From positions 129,139 to 193,138 of the forward strand of contig NVXK01000003.1 of assembly GCA_002733905.1 (NCBI GenBank): a stretch of DNA of 64,000 bases, written 5' to 3'. The stretch comes from Robiginitomaculum sp. GTDB lineage: Bacteria > Pseudomonadota > Alphaproteobacteria > Caulobacterales > Maricaulaceae. Below are positions 27,331-34,960 of this stretch, piece after piece (positions within the stretch are counted from its first letter, which is position 1; every line of letters starts with the position of its first letter). The notes beneath the pieces are model-generated. The model saw nothing but the letters and a program-made list of their open reading frames with translations, did not search any database and was not told the origin of the DNA. A program made the position numbers and the translations under genes.

Positions 27331-27739
27331 GTCGTTTCCCCAAATTAGCCGGAAGAAACCAATAATGGGACAAACTGAGCCCATTGTACGCTATTTGGGC
27401 AAGCCTTGGACATTCACGCACCAACCGGCCATGATAAGGTCGGGTAGGCGTAAACATACCGTCAGACATGACGACAGTTTGTTCCAAATAGGAGTTGGTT
27501 TTCTCCTTACGCACTGCTGTGCGTTACCCGAATCTAACACTTTGGTGTTGATGTGGGCAACACTTGATTTTAATATTTTATGAGCGCGTAAACGCAGTGG
27601 TCGCACGTTTATGATCGTGCAATTGCTTTTGTGGGTATGTTTCTAAAAATTGAATGCCAAAAATTGCAGAAACAAAAGCAAGTATGAAACGAGACTATCA
27701 TGAAGATAATGGTTTGTATTCTAGAATTTATATATGATC

Positions 27740-27771
27740 TAAGGCTCAAAAACCAATGTTCTTGAGCCTTA
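27740..27771 (-). terminator. Hairpin downstream of ubiD and the micro-ORF
   Basis: A perfect 10-bp inverted repeat (TAAGGCTCAA, 27740-27749, with TTGAGCCTTA, 27762-27771) encloses a 12-base loop. On the minus strand it is followed by an AT-rich stretch but no clean T run. It could end the ubiD transcript. Confidence 0.4.
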
Positions 27772-27862
27772 GGATCTCCCCCGCAATATTCAATGCAGGT
27801 TCTGTATCTCAGATTCGAAGCAATAGCTCAAATGAAAATAGCAGTAGCACAAAGAGTGTGGC

Positions 27863-27902
27863 CAGGGTTTTGCTCATACGAACAGGGTTTTGCTCATACG
27901 AT
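27863..27902 (-). repeat. 20-bp tandem duplication containing a start codon
   Basis: Two copies of a 20-base unit differ at one position. On the minus strand each copy contains ATGAGCAAAACCCTG, so a Met-Ser-Lys-Thr-Leu start is present twice. The inner one opens a 22-residue hydrophobic frame; the outer one stops after seven codons. Confidence 0.8.
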
Positions 27903-27907
27903 CTTAT

Positions 27908-28009
27908 TCATATGAAAATGACACATGGTGTGAGAAGCAGTGCAATGGCAATCAGCAGGAGCCAAAGAGGTGTGCCCTGAGTGCTATAGGTTTCTAGTTT
28001 AAGTTTCAT
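27908..28009 (-). CDS. Possible 33-residue membrane micro-protein downstream of ubiD
   Basis: This short frame begins MKLKLETYSTQ and continues into a single 18-residue hydrophobic stretch (LWLLLIAIALLLTPCVIF) ending one residue later, the look of a small membrane protein. It starts 33 bases after the ubiD stop on the same strand and would be co-transcribed with it. The sequence before its ATG is GC-rich (GCGGGGCGCGC) and could serve as a weak ribosome-binding site. I do not recognise a family. It is too short to be sure it is translated. Confidence 0.3.
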   Translation of the reverse strand: MKLKLETYSTQGTPLWLLLIAIALLLTPCVIFI

Positions 28010-28042
28010 GCGCGCCCCGCAAAGTTACTAGTATGAGAGTAC

Positions 28043-29539
28043 TTATAATCCTAATGTCTTCCACATGTCATTAACTTTCTCGATAATATCCTCGTCCATG
28101 GCGATTTTTTCGCCCCATTCACGGTGTGTTTCAGGTGGCATTTTATTGGTCGCGTCCAGACCGATTTTAGAACCAAGGCTTGGTTCTGGACTGGCAAAAT
28201 CGAGATAATCAATCGGTGTATTCTCGATCATCACCGTATCACGTACGGGATCCATGCGCGTAGACACTGCCCACATCACTTCTTTCCAGTCGCGTGCATT
28301 AATGTCGTCGTCCACGACAATAATCCATTTTGTATACATGAATTGTCGCAAAAAGCTCCACGCCCCCATCATGACGCGCTTGGCGTGACCGGGATAGGCT
28401 TTCTTCATGCTGATAACCGCAATGCGGTAGGAACAGCCTTCTGGAGGCAACCAAAAATCAACAATTTCTGGAAATTGCTGTTGCAAAAGGGGGATGAAAA
28501 CTTCGTTGAGCGCTTCGCCCAATACACTTGGTTCGTCTGGTGCGCGTCCTGTATAGGTCGAAAGATAAATTGGGTTTTTACGCATGGTGATGGCAGAGAG
28601 CTTGAACACGGGGAATTTCTCAACCGAGTTATAATAACCCGTATGATCCCCGTATGGGCCTTCGTCCGCATATTCATCAAGCATCACATGACCTTCAAGC
28701 ACGATTTCCGCGTGGGCAGGTACTTTCAACGGCACTGTTTTGCAGTCCACAAGCTCAAGTTTTTCACCGCGCAATAATCCTGCGAATTGATATTCACTCA
28801 AGGTTTCAGGCACAGGCGTCACCGCCGCAAGAATCGTCCCCGGATCAGCGCCAATCACAATCGCGACTGGCAAAGGCTCTGGCTTTTCGTTTTTCCACCT
28901 CTGATGATGCCCCGCGCCGCCGCGATGTTTCAGCCAGCGCATAATCGCTTGGCGTGGCCCTTGTTTTTGCATGCGGTAAATACCGAGATTGTAATCATCC
29001 AGAGAGCTATCGGTCGGGCCTTTACTGACCACTAATGGCCATGTGATCAGCGGCGCAGGTTCATTTGGCCAACAGGTCTGGATCGGTAAAAGATCAAGGC
29101 TCGCATCATCGCCCAAAAGCACCACTTCTTGCACGGGCGCTTTCTTGACAGTCTTGGGGCGCATGGTCATTGCGGTTTTTAAAATAGGCAGCTTGCTCCA
29201 CGCGTCTTTCATACCTTTGGGCGGTTCAGGTTGACGCAGGGCGGCGAGCAATTCGCCAACTTCGCGTAACTCGGCTGCCGTCGTGCGTTCTTTGCCGCCC
29301 ATTGTCACACCCATAGCGACACGTTTAACTTTGGAAAATAGATTGATCAACACAGGCATGCTCGATTTCGTGCCGTCTTCCTTCACCACATTCTCAAACA
29401 AAACCGCAGGCCCCGTTTCCACAAGCCGTCGCCCGATCTCCGTCATTTCCAGATTGGTAGACACTTCCTCGCTTACACGCACCAATTCCCCGTCCGCTTC
29501 CAGTTTCGCAATAAATTCTCTAAGCGATGTATAGGCCAT
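28043..29539 (-). CDS. ubiD: UbiD-family decarboxylase (3-octaprenyl-4-hydroxybenzoate decarboxylase)
   Basis: UbiD decarboxylates polyprenyl-4-hydroxybenzoate in ubiquinone synthesis, using prenylated FMN made by UbiX. The 498-residue length is standard. The family shows in [25 protein letters not shown]-like and [15 protein letters not shown], and the catalytic region with [10 protein letters not shown], where the acidic residue of EGPYGDHTG contributes to proton transfer. ubiA of the same pathway lies 2 kb away. The start is preceded directly by a composite repeat whose edge supplies AGGGA seven bases before the ATG. UbiX is not in the window. Confidence 0.95.
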   Translation of the reverse strand: MAYTSLREFIAKLEADGELVRVSEEVSTNLEMTEIGRRLVETGPAVLFENVVKEDGTKSSMPVLINLFSKVKRVAMGVTMGGKERTTAAELREVGELLAALRQPEPPKGMKDAWSKLPILKTAMTMRPKTVKKAPVQEVVLLGDDASLDLLPIQTCWPNEPAPLITWPLVVSKGPTDSSLDDYNLGIYRMQKQGPRQAIMRWLKHRGGAGHHQRWKNEKPEPLPVAIVIGADPGTILAAVTPVPETLSEYQFAGLLRGEKLELVDCKTVPLKVPAHAEIVLEGHVMLDEYADEGPYGDHTGYYNSVEKFPVFKLSAITMRKNPIYLSTYTGRAPDEPSVLGEALNEVFIPLLQQQFPEIVDFWLPPEGCSYRIAVISMKKAYPGHAKRVMMGAWSFLRQFMYTKWIIVVDDDINARDWKEVMWAVSTRMDPVRDTVMIENTPIDYLDFASPEPSLGSKIGLDATNKMPPETHREWGEKIAMDEDIIEKVNDMWKTLGL

Positions 29540-29652
29540 TATATTTCCCTGTCGTGCTGCGCACTCCGCGCCTCTTGTATATTTCCCTGTCGCTCCTCGC
29601 GCCCTGAGCGAAGCGAAGAAGTACCCTTGGGGTGCCTCTTGTATATTTCCCT
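29540..29652 (-). repeat. Composite dispersed repeat, copy A, abutting the ubiD start
   Basis: Read on the minus strand this holds a long unit and then a short unit, each ending in GACAGGGA followed by an A/T hexamer. The last boundary runs directly into the ubiD ATG. The long unit shares a nearly identical core of about 45 bases with copy B (32538-32653), including GAGGCACCCCAAGGGTACTT and CTCAGGGCGCGAGGAGCG. A third ATATTTCCCT boundary marks the outer end. It lies between the enoyl-CoA hydratase gene and ubiD. Confidence 0.85.
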
Positions 29653-29684
29653 ACAATACTAGGTATTTTGCGTATTCTACCTGT

Positions 29685-30470
29685 TTATTCAAATTTGGAG
29701 AAATCGGGTTTGCGGCGGGAGAGGAAGGCGGCGGCGGCTTCGGTGAATTCTTCTGATGAAAGGCGCGCTGAAAACTGTGTGCTTTCATATTCCATACGGT
29801 CGCGAATATCTTCGGCTGGGCGTAGCATAAGTGATTTAGAAAGGCGCACGGCACTCGGCGGTAATGCGACCAATGTTTGTACATTCTCGTCGGCTTTGGC
29901 ATAAAGTTTTTTACGTTTGAAGATACGCGTGACAAAGCCAAGGCGGAAGGCATCTTTCGCGGTCAGTTTTTTGGAAAGCATAAGCAGTTCTGACGCTTGC
30001 TGACGCCCCATAATCGCAGGCATAATTTGGCTCGACCCTGCTTCTGGGCAAAGGCCGAGAGAGGTGAACGGGGTTTGGAAGGTCGCGTGTTTTGAACAAT
30101 AGACAAAATCACAATGCAACAACATGGTCACAGCCACACCAACCGCCAGCCCATCAACAATCGCAATTAATGGCGTTTTCGTGTCGATAAGCGCAATAAG
30201 AAAACGCTGAACAGGCGTTAAGCCTCCGCGCGGGTCTCCTAGCCCATTGGTGGATTGCTGAAAATCAACCATATCATTGCCAGCACTAAAACAGCCTTCA
30301 TGGCCTCTAAACACAATGGCGCGGATTTTTGGATCTTTATCTGCGCCAACCATGGCATCGGCAATTGTTGCATACATGGCAAATGTGAGCGCATTCATTT
30401 TGTTTGGGCGATTGAATGTGATGGTACGAATTGCGCCTGTATCGGAGACGAGGATGTGATTGTCTGTCAT
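29685..30470 (-). CDS. Enoyl-CoA hydratase/isomerase family protein
   Basis: This 261-residue crotonase-fold enzyme has the oxyanion-hole segment GHEGCFSAGNDM near residues 54-65 and the active-site loop LGLCPEAGSS carrying one glutamate. A single acidic residue, rather than the two of classical hydratases, suits isomerase or other crotonase activities. The substrate is not visible. The gene follows the MarR regulator by only 11 bases on the same strand, so expression is probably controlled by it, as in aromatic or fatty-acid catabolic pairs. No other beta-oxidation gene is nearby. The C terminus ends in an acidic helix and is complete. Confidence 0.9.
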   Translation of the reverse strand: MTDNHILVSDTGAIRTITFNRPNKMNALTFAMYATIADAMVGADKDPKIRAIVFRGHEGCFSAGNDMVDFQQSTNGLGDPRGGLTPVQRFLIALIDTKTPLIAIVDGLAVGVAVTMLLHCDFVYCSKHATFQTPFTSLGLCPEAGSSQIMPAIMGRQQASELLMLSKKLTAKDAFRLGFVTRIFKRKKLYAKADENVQTLVALPPSAVRLSKSLMLRPAEDIRDRMEYESTQFSARLSSEEFTEAAAAFLSRRKPDFSKFE

Positions 30471-30481
30471 GTGGTTTCCAT

Positions 30482-30916
30482 TTACTTTATATTCAATTTA
30501 CTGGCGACGTTGAGGAATTTATAGATGGTTTCCATTTCCGCGTCTGTAAAATTTTTCGATAATTTTTCATCAACACGGCGCAAGGCGTCCATCACGTGTT
30601 CACGCTTAAGGAGGCCTTTGTCAGTCATGTGAACACTTTTGCCACGTCCGTCGCTTTGCAAGGCTTTACGGGTGACAAAACCAGACTTTTCCATACGGGA
30701 CACCAGTCCTGTAATGGCAGAATTATTGTGACCAACCCCGTCCGCAAGTTCTGATAACTGACAACCATTATGATAGCCCAAATAGATAAGTGCGGTGGCT
30801 TGTGCGGGTTTAATGTCAATTTGAGACAAGGCAAGGCCAGCCTGTCGTGACAGACGCCCATGCGCTTGGTCAAATACTGCAAAAATGCGTCTATGTGTTG
30901 GGCGTGCAATTGCCAT
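30482..30916 (-). CDS. MarR-family transcriptional regulator
   Basis: This winged-helix dimeric DNA-binding protein of 144 residues shows the MarR pattern: an N-terminal dimerisation helix, then QATALIYLGYHNGCQLSELA, the recognition region NNSAITGLVSRMEKSGFV and the wing RKALQSDGRGKSVHMTDKG. MarR proteins usually repress their own operon and are released by small phenolic or CoA-linked ligands. The ATG at 30916 is chosen because GGAG lies about ten bases upstream, whereas the longer frame has no family similarity. It is the first gene of a pair with the enoyl-CoA hydratase gene. Confidence 0.92.
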   Translation of the reverse strand: MAIARPTHRRIFAVFDQAHGRLSRQAGLALSQIDIKPAQATALIYLGYHNGCQLSELADGVGHNNSAITGLVSRMEKSGFVTRKALQSDGRGKSVHMTDKGLLKREHVMDALRRVDEKLSKNFTDAEMETIYKFLNVASKLNIK

Positions 30917-31005
30917 AAAAGTCGATCTCCATAAAGACAAACTCTTACACATCTAAACTATTATGTCACGTAAAGTCTTAAATTCGCGGCAGGTATTTGC
31001 CGTAT

Positions 31006-31518
31006 TTAACTGGCGACAAAATCAAGAGCAACGCCGTTATTGCAAAACCGCAATCCTGTTGGCTTGGGCCCGTCTTTAAACACATGTCCCTGATGACCGC
31101 CGCAACGCTTACAATGATACTCCGTACGCGGAAGTACCATTTTAAAATCACGCTTGGTTTCAACATTACCTGCGATAGGTTGGAAAAAGCTAGGCCAGCC
31201 CGTACCGCTTTCAAACTTTGCCTCAGAGGTAAATAGGGGGAGGGCACAGGCGGCGCAGACAAATGTGCCCTCACGCTTTTCATTATTTAAATCGGATGAA
31301 AAGGAGCGTTCAGTACCTTCTTTACGCAAGACACGATATTCCTCAGGGTCAAGACGTGTTTTCCATTCTGTTTTTTTGATCGCTTTCCAGTCAATAGTAT
31401 CATTCATGTCTTCACCTTTTTTGTGACCGTGATTATGGGCATAGGATAGGGATTGTCCGATTGCGCCTATGGTAACAATGGACAGTCCAGCGCGTGTAAA
31501 ATTACGTCTGTTCAACAT
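31006..31518 (-). CDS. msrB: Peptide methionine-R-sulfoxide reductase, Tat-exported
   Basis: MsrB reduces methionine-R-sulfoxide in proteins. The 170-residue product starts with a twin-arginine signal (NRRNFTRAG, then a hydrophobic stretch), so it should be exported folded to the periplasm. The MsrB domain has both zinc CxxC pairs (CAAC and CKRC), SGTGWPSFF, and the catalytic cysteine in LRFCNNG. ATG 31518 has AGGAG eight bases upstream, which settles the start; the longer frame overlaps ubiA. How electrons reach it in the periplasm is not evident from neighbours, as no DsbD or MsrQ-like gene is adjacent. Confidence 0.93.
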   Translation of the reverse strand: MLNRRNFTRAGLSIVTIGAIGQSLSYAHNHGHKKGEDMNDTIDWKAIKKTEWKTRLDPEEYRVLRKEGTERSFSSDLNNEKREGTFVCAACALPLFTSEAKFESGTGWPSFFQPIAGNVETKRDFKMVLPRTEYHCKRCGGHQGHVFKDGPKPTGLRFCNNGVALDFVAS

Positions 31519-31582
31519 GATTATTCTCCTGTTTGAGAATAATATATAGACAGTTTTGAGAAAATTACCACTCTCGCGCTCA

Positions 31583-32509
31583 TCACAAAGTTGCGAGCGG
31601 GGTGAGGGCGAAGCTTGCAATCAAGAGAAGCGCGGCAAGGCGGTTGGATTTGAATATGACAAGCGACCCCGCGCCGTCATGCTGATCCAGTTTTAAGATT
31701 TGCCAAACCAAGTGCAATCCAAATGGCAACAGATTAAGGCATATGAGGATGTTTTGGGTAAAGCTGAACACTGCGTAACACAGAAGCAATAGGGTAAATG
31801 CGTAGCAAATACCAACACCCGTTTTTACGCGATTGCCAAATCTACGAGCCGTAGATTTCACACCAATCATGGCGTCGTCTTCTATGTCTTGGCAGGCATA
31901 AATTGTGTCATAGCCGATTGTCCAAAATACAAGGCCAAAATAAAGGGCGAGAAGTGAGGGACTGATGAAACCTGTTTTGGCGGTATAGGCAACAAGCACT
32001 GCCCAGTTAAATGTTAGGCCCAGCCAAGCCTGCGGCCAAAATGTAATCCGTTTCATAAAAGGATAGGCGGCGACGAGGGCGAGTGAGGATACAGCAATGA
32101 TTTGTGAGAGCCTCGGAAAGAACATAAGAACGATAAGACCAACAAGACATTGGGCGACAAGCCAAACCCACGCGGATTTTAAACTGATTGTACCCGCGGC
32201 AAGAGGGCGTAGCGCGGTGCGTTCCACTTGTTTATCCAACTCACGGTCAATAATATCATTATAGGTACATCCTGCGCCGCGCATGGCAACCGCACCAATG
32301 GCGATCAGGGCCGCGTATTTGGCGTCCTGCATGGAAAATCCCGATTGCAATGCGACAAATGCAAGCCCTATCCACCCCGGCAACCCCAATAACCAAAACC
32401 CGATAGGACGGTCATAACGCGAAAGCCGTAGATATGGACGCAAGCCTTCGGGCGTGTTCTCAACCCATCCCTTGGCAATGCTATCATGTATAATTGTATC
32501 TTTTTTCAT
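31583..32509 (-). CDS. ubiA: 4-hydroxybenzoate polyprenyltransferase
   Basis: UbiA attaches the polyprenyl tail to 4-hydroxybenzoate in the inner membrane, early in ubiquinone synthesis. The protein has about eight or nine membrane helices. Both aspartate-rich prenyl-diphosphate motifs are present: YNDIIDRELDKQVERT and CQDIEDDAMIGVKSTARRFG. Length is 308 residues from the ATG at 32509. The longer frame would run into the repeat element upstream and has no conserved residues. It is divergent from rsmE, with copy B of the composite repeat in the gap. ubiD of the same pathway lies about 2 kb away on the same strand. Confidence 0.94.
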   Translation of the reverse strand: MKKDTIIHDSIAKGWVENTPEGLRPYLRLSRYDRPIGFWLLGLPGWIGLAFVALQSGFSMQDAKYAALIAIGAVAMRGAGCTYNDIIDRELDKQVERTALRPLAAGTISLKSAWVWLVAQCLVGLIVLMFFPRLSQIIAVSSLALVAAYPFMKRITFWPQAWLGLTFNWAVLVAYTAKTGFISPSLLALYFGLVFWTIGYDTIYACQDIEDDAMIGVKSTARRFGNRVKTGVGICYAFTLLLLCYAVFSFTQNILICLNLLPFGLHLVWQILKLDQHDGAGSLVIFKSNRLAALLLIASFALTPLATL

Positions 32510-32537
32510 TAAAGGGTGATTACGACGAACTTGTTGT

Positions 32538-32653
32538 CTATACAAGAGGCGAGGAGCGCATAGCGCGACCGGGAATGTATAAAGAGGCACCCCAAGGGTA
32601 CTTCCTCGCTACGCTCAGGGCGCGAGGAGCGCGCAGCGCGACAGGGATATATA
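32538..32653 (+). repeat. Composite dispersed repeat, copy B, abutting the rsmE start
   Basis: Read on the plus strand this begins TACAAGAGGCGAGGAGCG (short unit) and passes through a boundary near 32570. It continues with the long unit that matches copy A, and ends GACAGGGATATATA directly before the rsmE ATG. The order of units is short then long, the reverse of copy A. The edge again provides AGGGA as a ribosome-binding site. It fills most of the gap between divergent ubiA and rsmE. Confidence 0.85.
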
Positions 32654-33382
32654 ATGAGAAACTACGGCACGCTTGCACGGCTTTATATTGATGCACCACT
32701 TGTTGAAAACGCATGCGTAGACTTAACCCAAGCCCAAGTACATTTTCTTGGCACTGTGATGCGTAAATCCGAGGGTGAGAGTGTGCGCGTGTTTAATGGC
32801 GGCGATGGTGAGTATTTGGCCAACATTTCCCATTTATCGAAACGCAAGGCGACATTGGAAGTATCTGAGCGCTTACGTGAACCAAAAGCCTGCCCCGATA
32901 TTTGGCTTTTATTTGCGCCGCTGAAAAAAGCCCGTAATAATTTCATCATTGAAAAGGCGACAGAACTCGGCGTTGCAAAATTCCTTCCCATCTTGACAGA
33001 GCGCACAACGTCGAAAATTCGCATGGATAAATTGGAAGCACATATCATTGAAGCTGCCGAGCAAACGGAGCGCTTGGATATCCCAAATTTTGCCGCACCA
33101 GAAAAACTGGAAACCCTGCTTGCCAATTGGGATGAAACGCGCACATTGATATTTGCAGATGAAGAAGGCGACGCGCAAACGGCGGCTGAAATACTCAGCC
33201 GTGTAAAAACACCTTGTGCGATCCTTATCGGGCCAGAAGGCGGATTTACAGCCAAAGAACGCGCGTATTTACGTACGCAGACTTATGTCGTACCGATGAG
33301 TCTTGGCCCCAGAATTTTACGTGCAGATACGGCCGCTTTGGCAACGCTTAGCCTTTGGCAAGCGCTAAGTGGGGATTGGTGA
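32654..33382 (+). CDS. rsmE: 16S rRNA (uracil1498-N3)-methyltransferase
   Basis: RsmE methylates U1498 in 16S rRNA. The 242-residue protein has the N-terminal PUA-like domain (HFLGTVMRKSEGESVRVFNG). A SPOUT trefoil-knot domain follows, with KATELGVAKFLPILTERT, LIGPEGGFTAKE and the knot segment LGPRILRADTAALATL. The ATG follows the repeat element, whose AGGGA is the only plausible Shine-Dalgarno sequence. The position beside ubiA and gshA is common in alphaproteobacteria. Confidence 0.95.
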   Translation: MRNYGTLARLYIDAPLVENACVDLTQAQVHFLGTVMRKSEGESVRVFNGGDGEYLANISHLSKRKATLEVSERLREPKACPDIWLLFAPLKKARNNFIIEKATELGVAKFLPILTERTTSKIRMDKLEAHIIEAAEQTERLDIPNFAAPEKLETLLANWDETRTLIFADEEGDAQTAAEILSRVKTPCAILIGPEGGFTAKERAYLRTQTYVVPMSLGPRILRADTAALATLSLWQALSGDW

Positions 33383-33533
33383 TTGTGCCATATCTGGCTA
33401 TTCTAAAATGAATCGCCTACATTCTAAATATTAGGGGGTGGTTCATCTTGTTTTCTAATGATCCATCGCCTACATGTAAATAAACCTATTAGACCGTTAA
33501 GGAACTCGTGCGGGACGAATGAAGGAGTGTTTA

Positions 33534-34889
33534 ATGGCTGATAAATCTCACCCAATGATTGAAGATAAAGCGCAAATGATCGGGCATTTGGCCGATGGGT
33601 GTAAGCCTAAATCCGCGTGGCGTATTGGCACGGAACACGAAAAAATCGGCTATAGTTTGAAATGCCTTAAACCTCTGCCATATGATGACGGCGCAGGTAT
33701 TCTTGCCATGTTAGAAGGTTTGCAAAAATTTGACTGGGAGCCAGTTGTTGAAAATGGTTTTCTGATTGCCTTAAAACGCGACGACGCCTCTGTCTCTCTT
33801 GAACCAGGTGGTCAGTTTGAACTTTCGGGCGCACCACTTGAGAATATTCACCAAACCTGCGGTGAGGTGAGCCGTCATTTGCGCGAAGTGAAAGAAGTTG
33901 CCGACGCTATGGGCGCAGGTTTTCTCTCTTTAGGCTTTAGACCAGATACCAAGCTTGAAGATGTGCCGATTATGCCAAAAGGCCGTTATAAAATCATGAA
34001 AGCCTATATGCCAAAAGTTGGCAGTCTTGGGCAAGAAATGATGTTTCGAACATGTACGGTGCAAACCAATCTTGATTTCGGATCCGAAGCGGACATGGTC
34101 AAAAAACTTCGCGTTAGCTTGGCCCTACAGCCGCTCGCTACCGCATTATTTGCAAATTCTCCGTTCACAGATGGTAAACTAAACGGCTATAAATCTTACC
34201 GTTCAGCGATCTGGCTTGATACGGACGCTGACCGCACGGGCATGTTGCCATTTGCTTTTGAAGAAGGTTTCGGTTTCGAGCAATATGTAGATTACGCCCT
34301 CGACGTACCTATGTATTTTGTGCATCGGGGTGAAGACTATCTGGACGCGAGTGGGCTAAGTTTTCGTGATTTTCTTGACGGAAAACTCTCTATCCTTCCA
34401 GGTGAAAAACCACATATGGGTGATTTTGAAGATCATCTTTCGACGATATTCCCTGAAGTCCGCCTGAAGCAATTCCTTGAAATGCGCGGCGCAGATACAG
34501 GGCCGTGGAATCAATTATGTGCCATGCCTGCTTTTTGGGTTGGATTGCTTTATGACGAGGCCGCGCTTGATGCGGCTTGGGACTGGGTGAAAGACTGGAC
34601 AGAGGAAGAGCGTGATCAAATGCGCCGTGATGTGCCTGTTCACGGTCTGCAAACCAAGTTTAGAAATCAAACGCTCCAAGACCTTGTAAAAATTGCATTG
34701 GTGTTATCACGCGAAGGGTTGAAAGCACGTCAGCGTTTAAACGCTCACGGCGAATCAGAAACCGTATTCCTCAATGACCTTGATGAAATGGCACGAACAG
34801 GCAAGAACAATGCCGATGTGTTAATCGAGAAATTTAACGGCGAATGGAATGGCGATATTACGCGCGCCTACCAAGACTGTATCTATTAG
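33534..34889 (+). CDS. gshA: Glutamate-cysteine ligase
   Basis: GshA makes gamma-glutamylcysteine, the first step of glutathione synthesis. The 451-residue protein belongs to the plant/alphaproteobacterial class. The N-terminal RIGTEHEKIGY, SLEPGGQFELSGAP and the ATP/glutamate site region MFRTCTVQTNLDFGSEADM are visible. The start ATG 33534 has AAGGAG at the ideal distance; a frame five codons longer reads through that ribosome-binding site and is rejected. The 151 bases upstream hold an imperfect direct repeat around ATCGCCTACAT. A strong hairpin follows the stop by about 20 bases. GshB is not in the window. Confidence 0.95.
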   Translation: MADKSHPMIEDKAQMIGHLADGCKPKSAWRIGTEHEKIGYSLKCLKPLPYDDGAGILAMLEGLQKFDWEPVVENGFLIALKRDDASVSLEPGGQFELSGAPLENIHQTCGEVSRHLREVKEVADAMGAGFLSLGFRPDTKLEDVPIMPKGRYKIMKAYMPKVGSLGQEMMFRTCTVQTNLDFGSEADMVKKLRVSLALQPLATALFANSPFTDGKLNGYKSYRSAIWLDTDADRTGMLPFAFEEGFGFEQYVDYALDVPMYFVHRGEDYLDASGLSFRDFLDGKLSILPGEKPHMGDFEDHLSTIFPEVRLKQFLEMRGADTGPWNQLCAMPAFWVGLLYDEAALDAAWDWVKDWTEEERDQMRRDVPVHGLQTKFRNQTLQDLVKIALVLSREGLKARQRLNAHGESETVFLNDLDEMARTGKNNADVLIEKFNGEWNGDITRAYQDCIY

Positions 34890-34909
34890 ACATAAACTCA
34901 AATGATGAG

Positions 34910-34943
34910 TATTAAAAAGGGCGCTATGTGGCGCCCTTTTTAA
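34910..34943. terminator. Strong bidirectional terminator between gshA and the receptor locus
   Basis: A perfect 13-bp stem (TTAAAAAGGGCGC, 34910-34922, with GCGCCCTTTTTAA, 34931-34943) has A and T runs built into its ends, so it can terminate both gshA from the left and the receptor cluster from the right. It marks the end of the five-gene minus-strand block. Confidence 0.9.
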
Positions 34944-34960
34944 TACGGTAAATATGCATT

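Larger units (their letters stand above)
27331..27907. other. Gene-poor stretch with hairpin and short duplications
   Basis: About 580 bases without a convincing gene. It contains a 10-bp hairpin at 27740-27771, a 20-bp tandem duplication at 27863-27902, and a 22-codon hydrophobic frame on the minus strand (27809-27877) whose start region is what the duplication copied. The part from 27400 to 27700 shows several short frames on both strands with no recognisable family. Confidence 0.5.

Noticed and set aside
32494-32691. Plus-strand 65-codon frame across repeat copy B into rsmE
   Set aside because: It simply reads through the repeat and the start of rsmE in another frame and has no recognisable similarity or ribosome-binding site.
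33410-33485. Imperfect direct repeat around ATCGCCTACAT before gshA
   Set aside because: Only about eleven bases match well, too little to claim an operator or mobile element.
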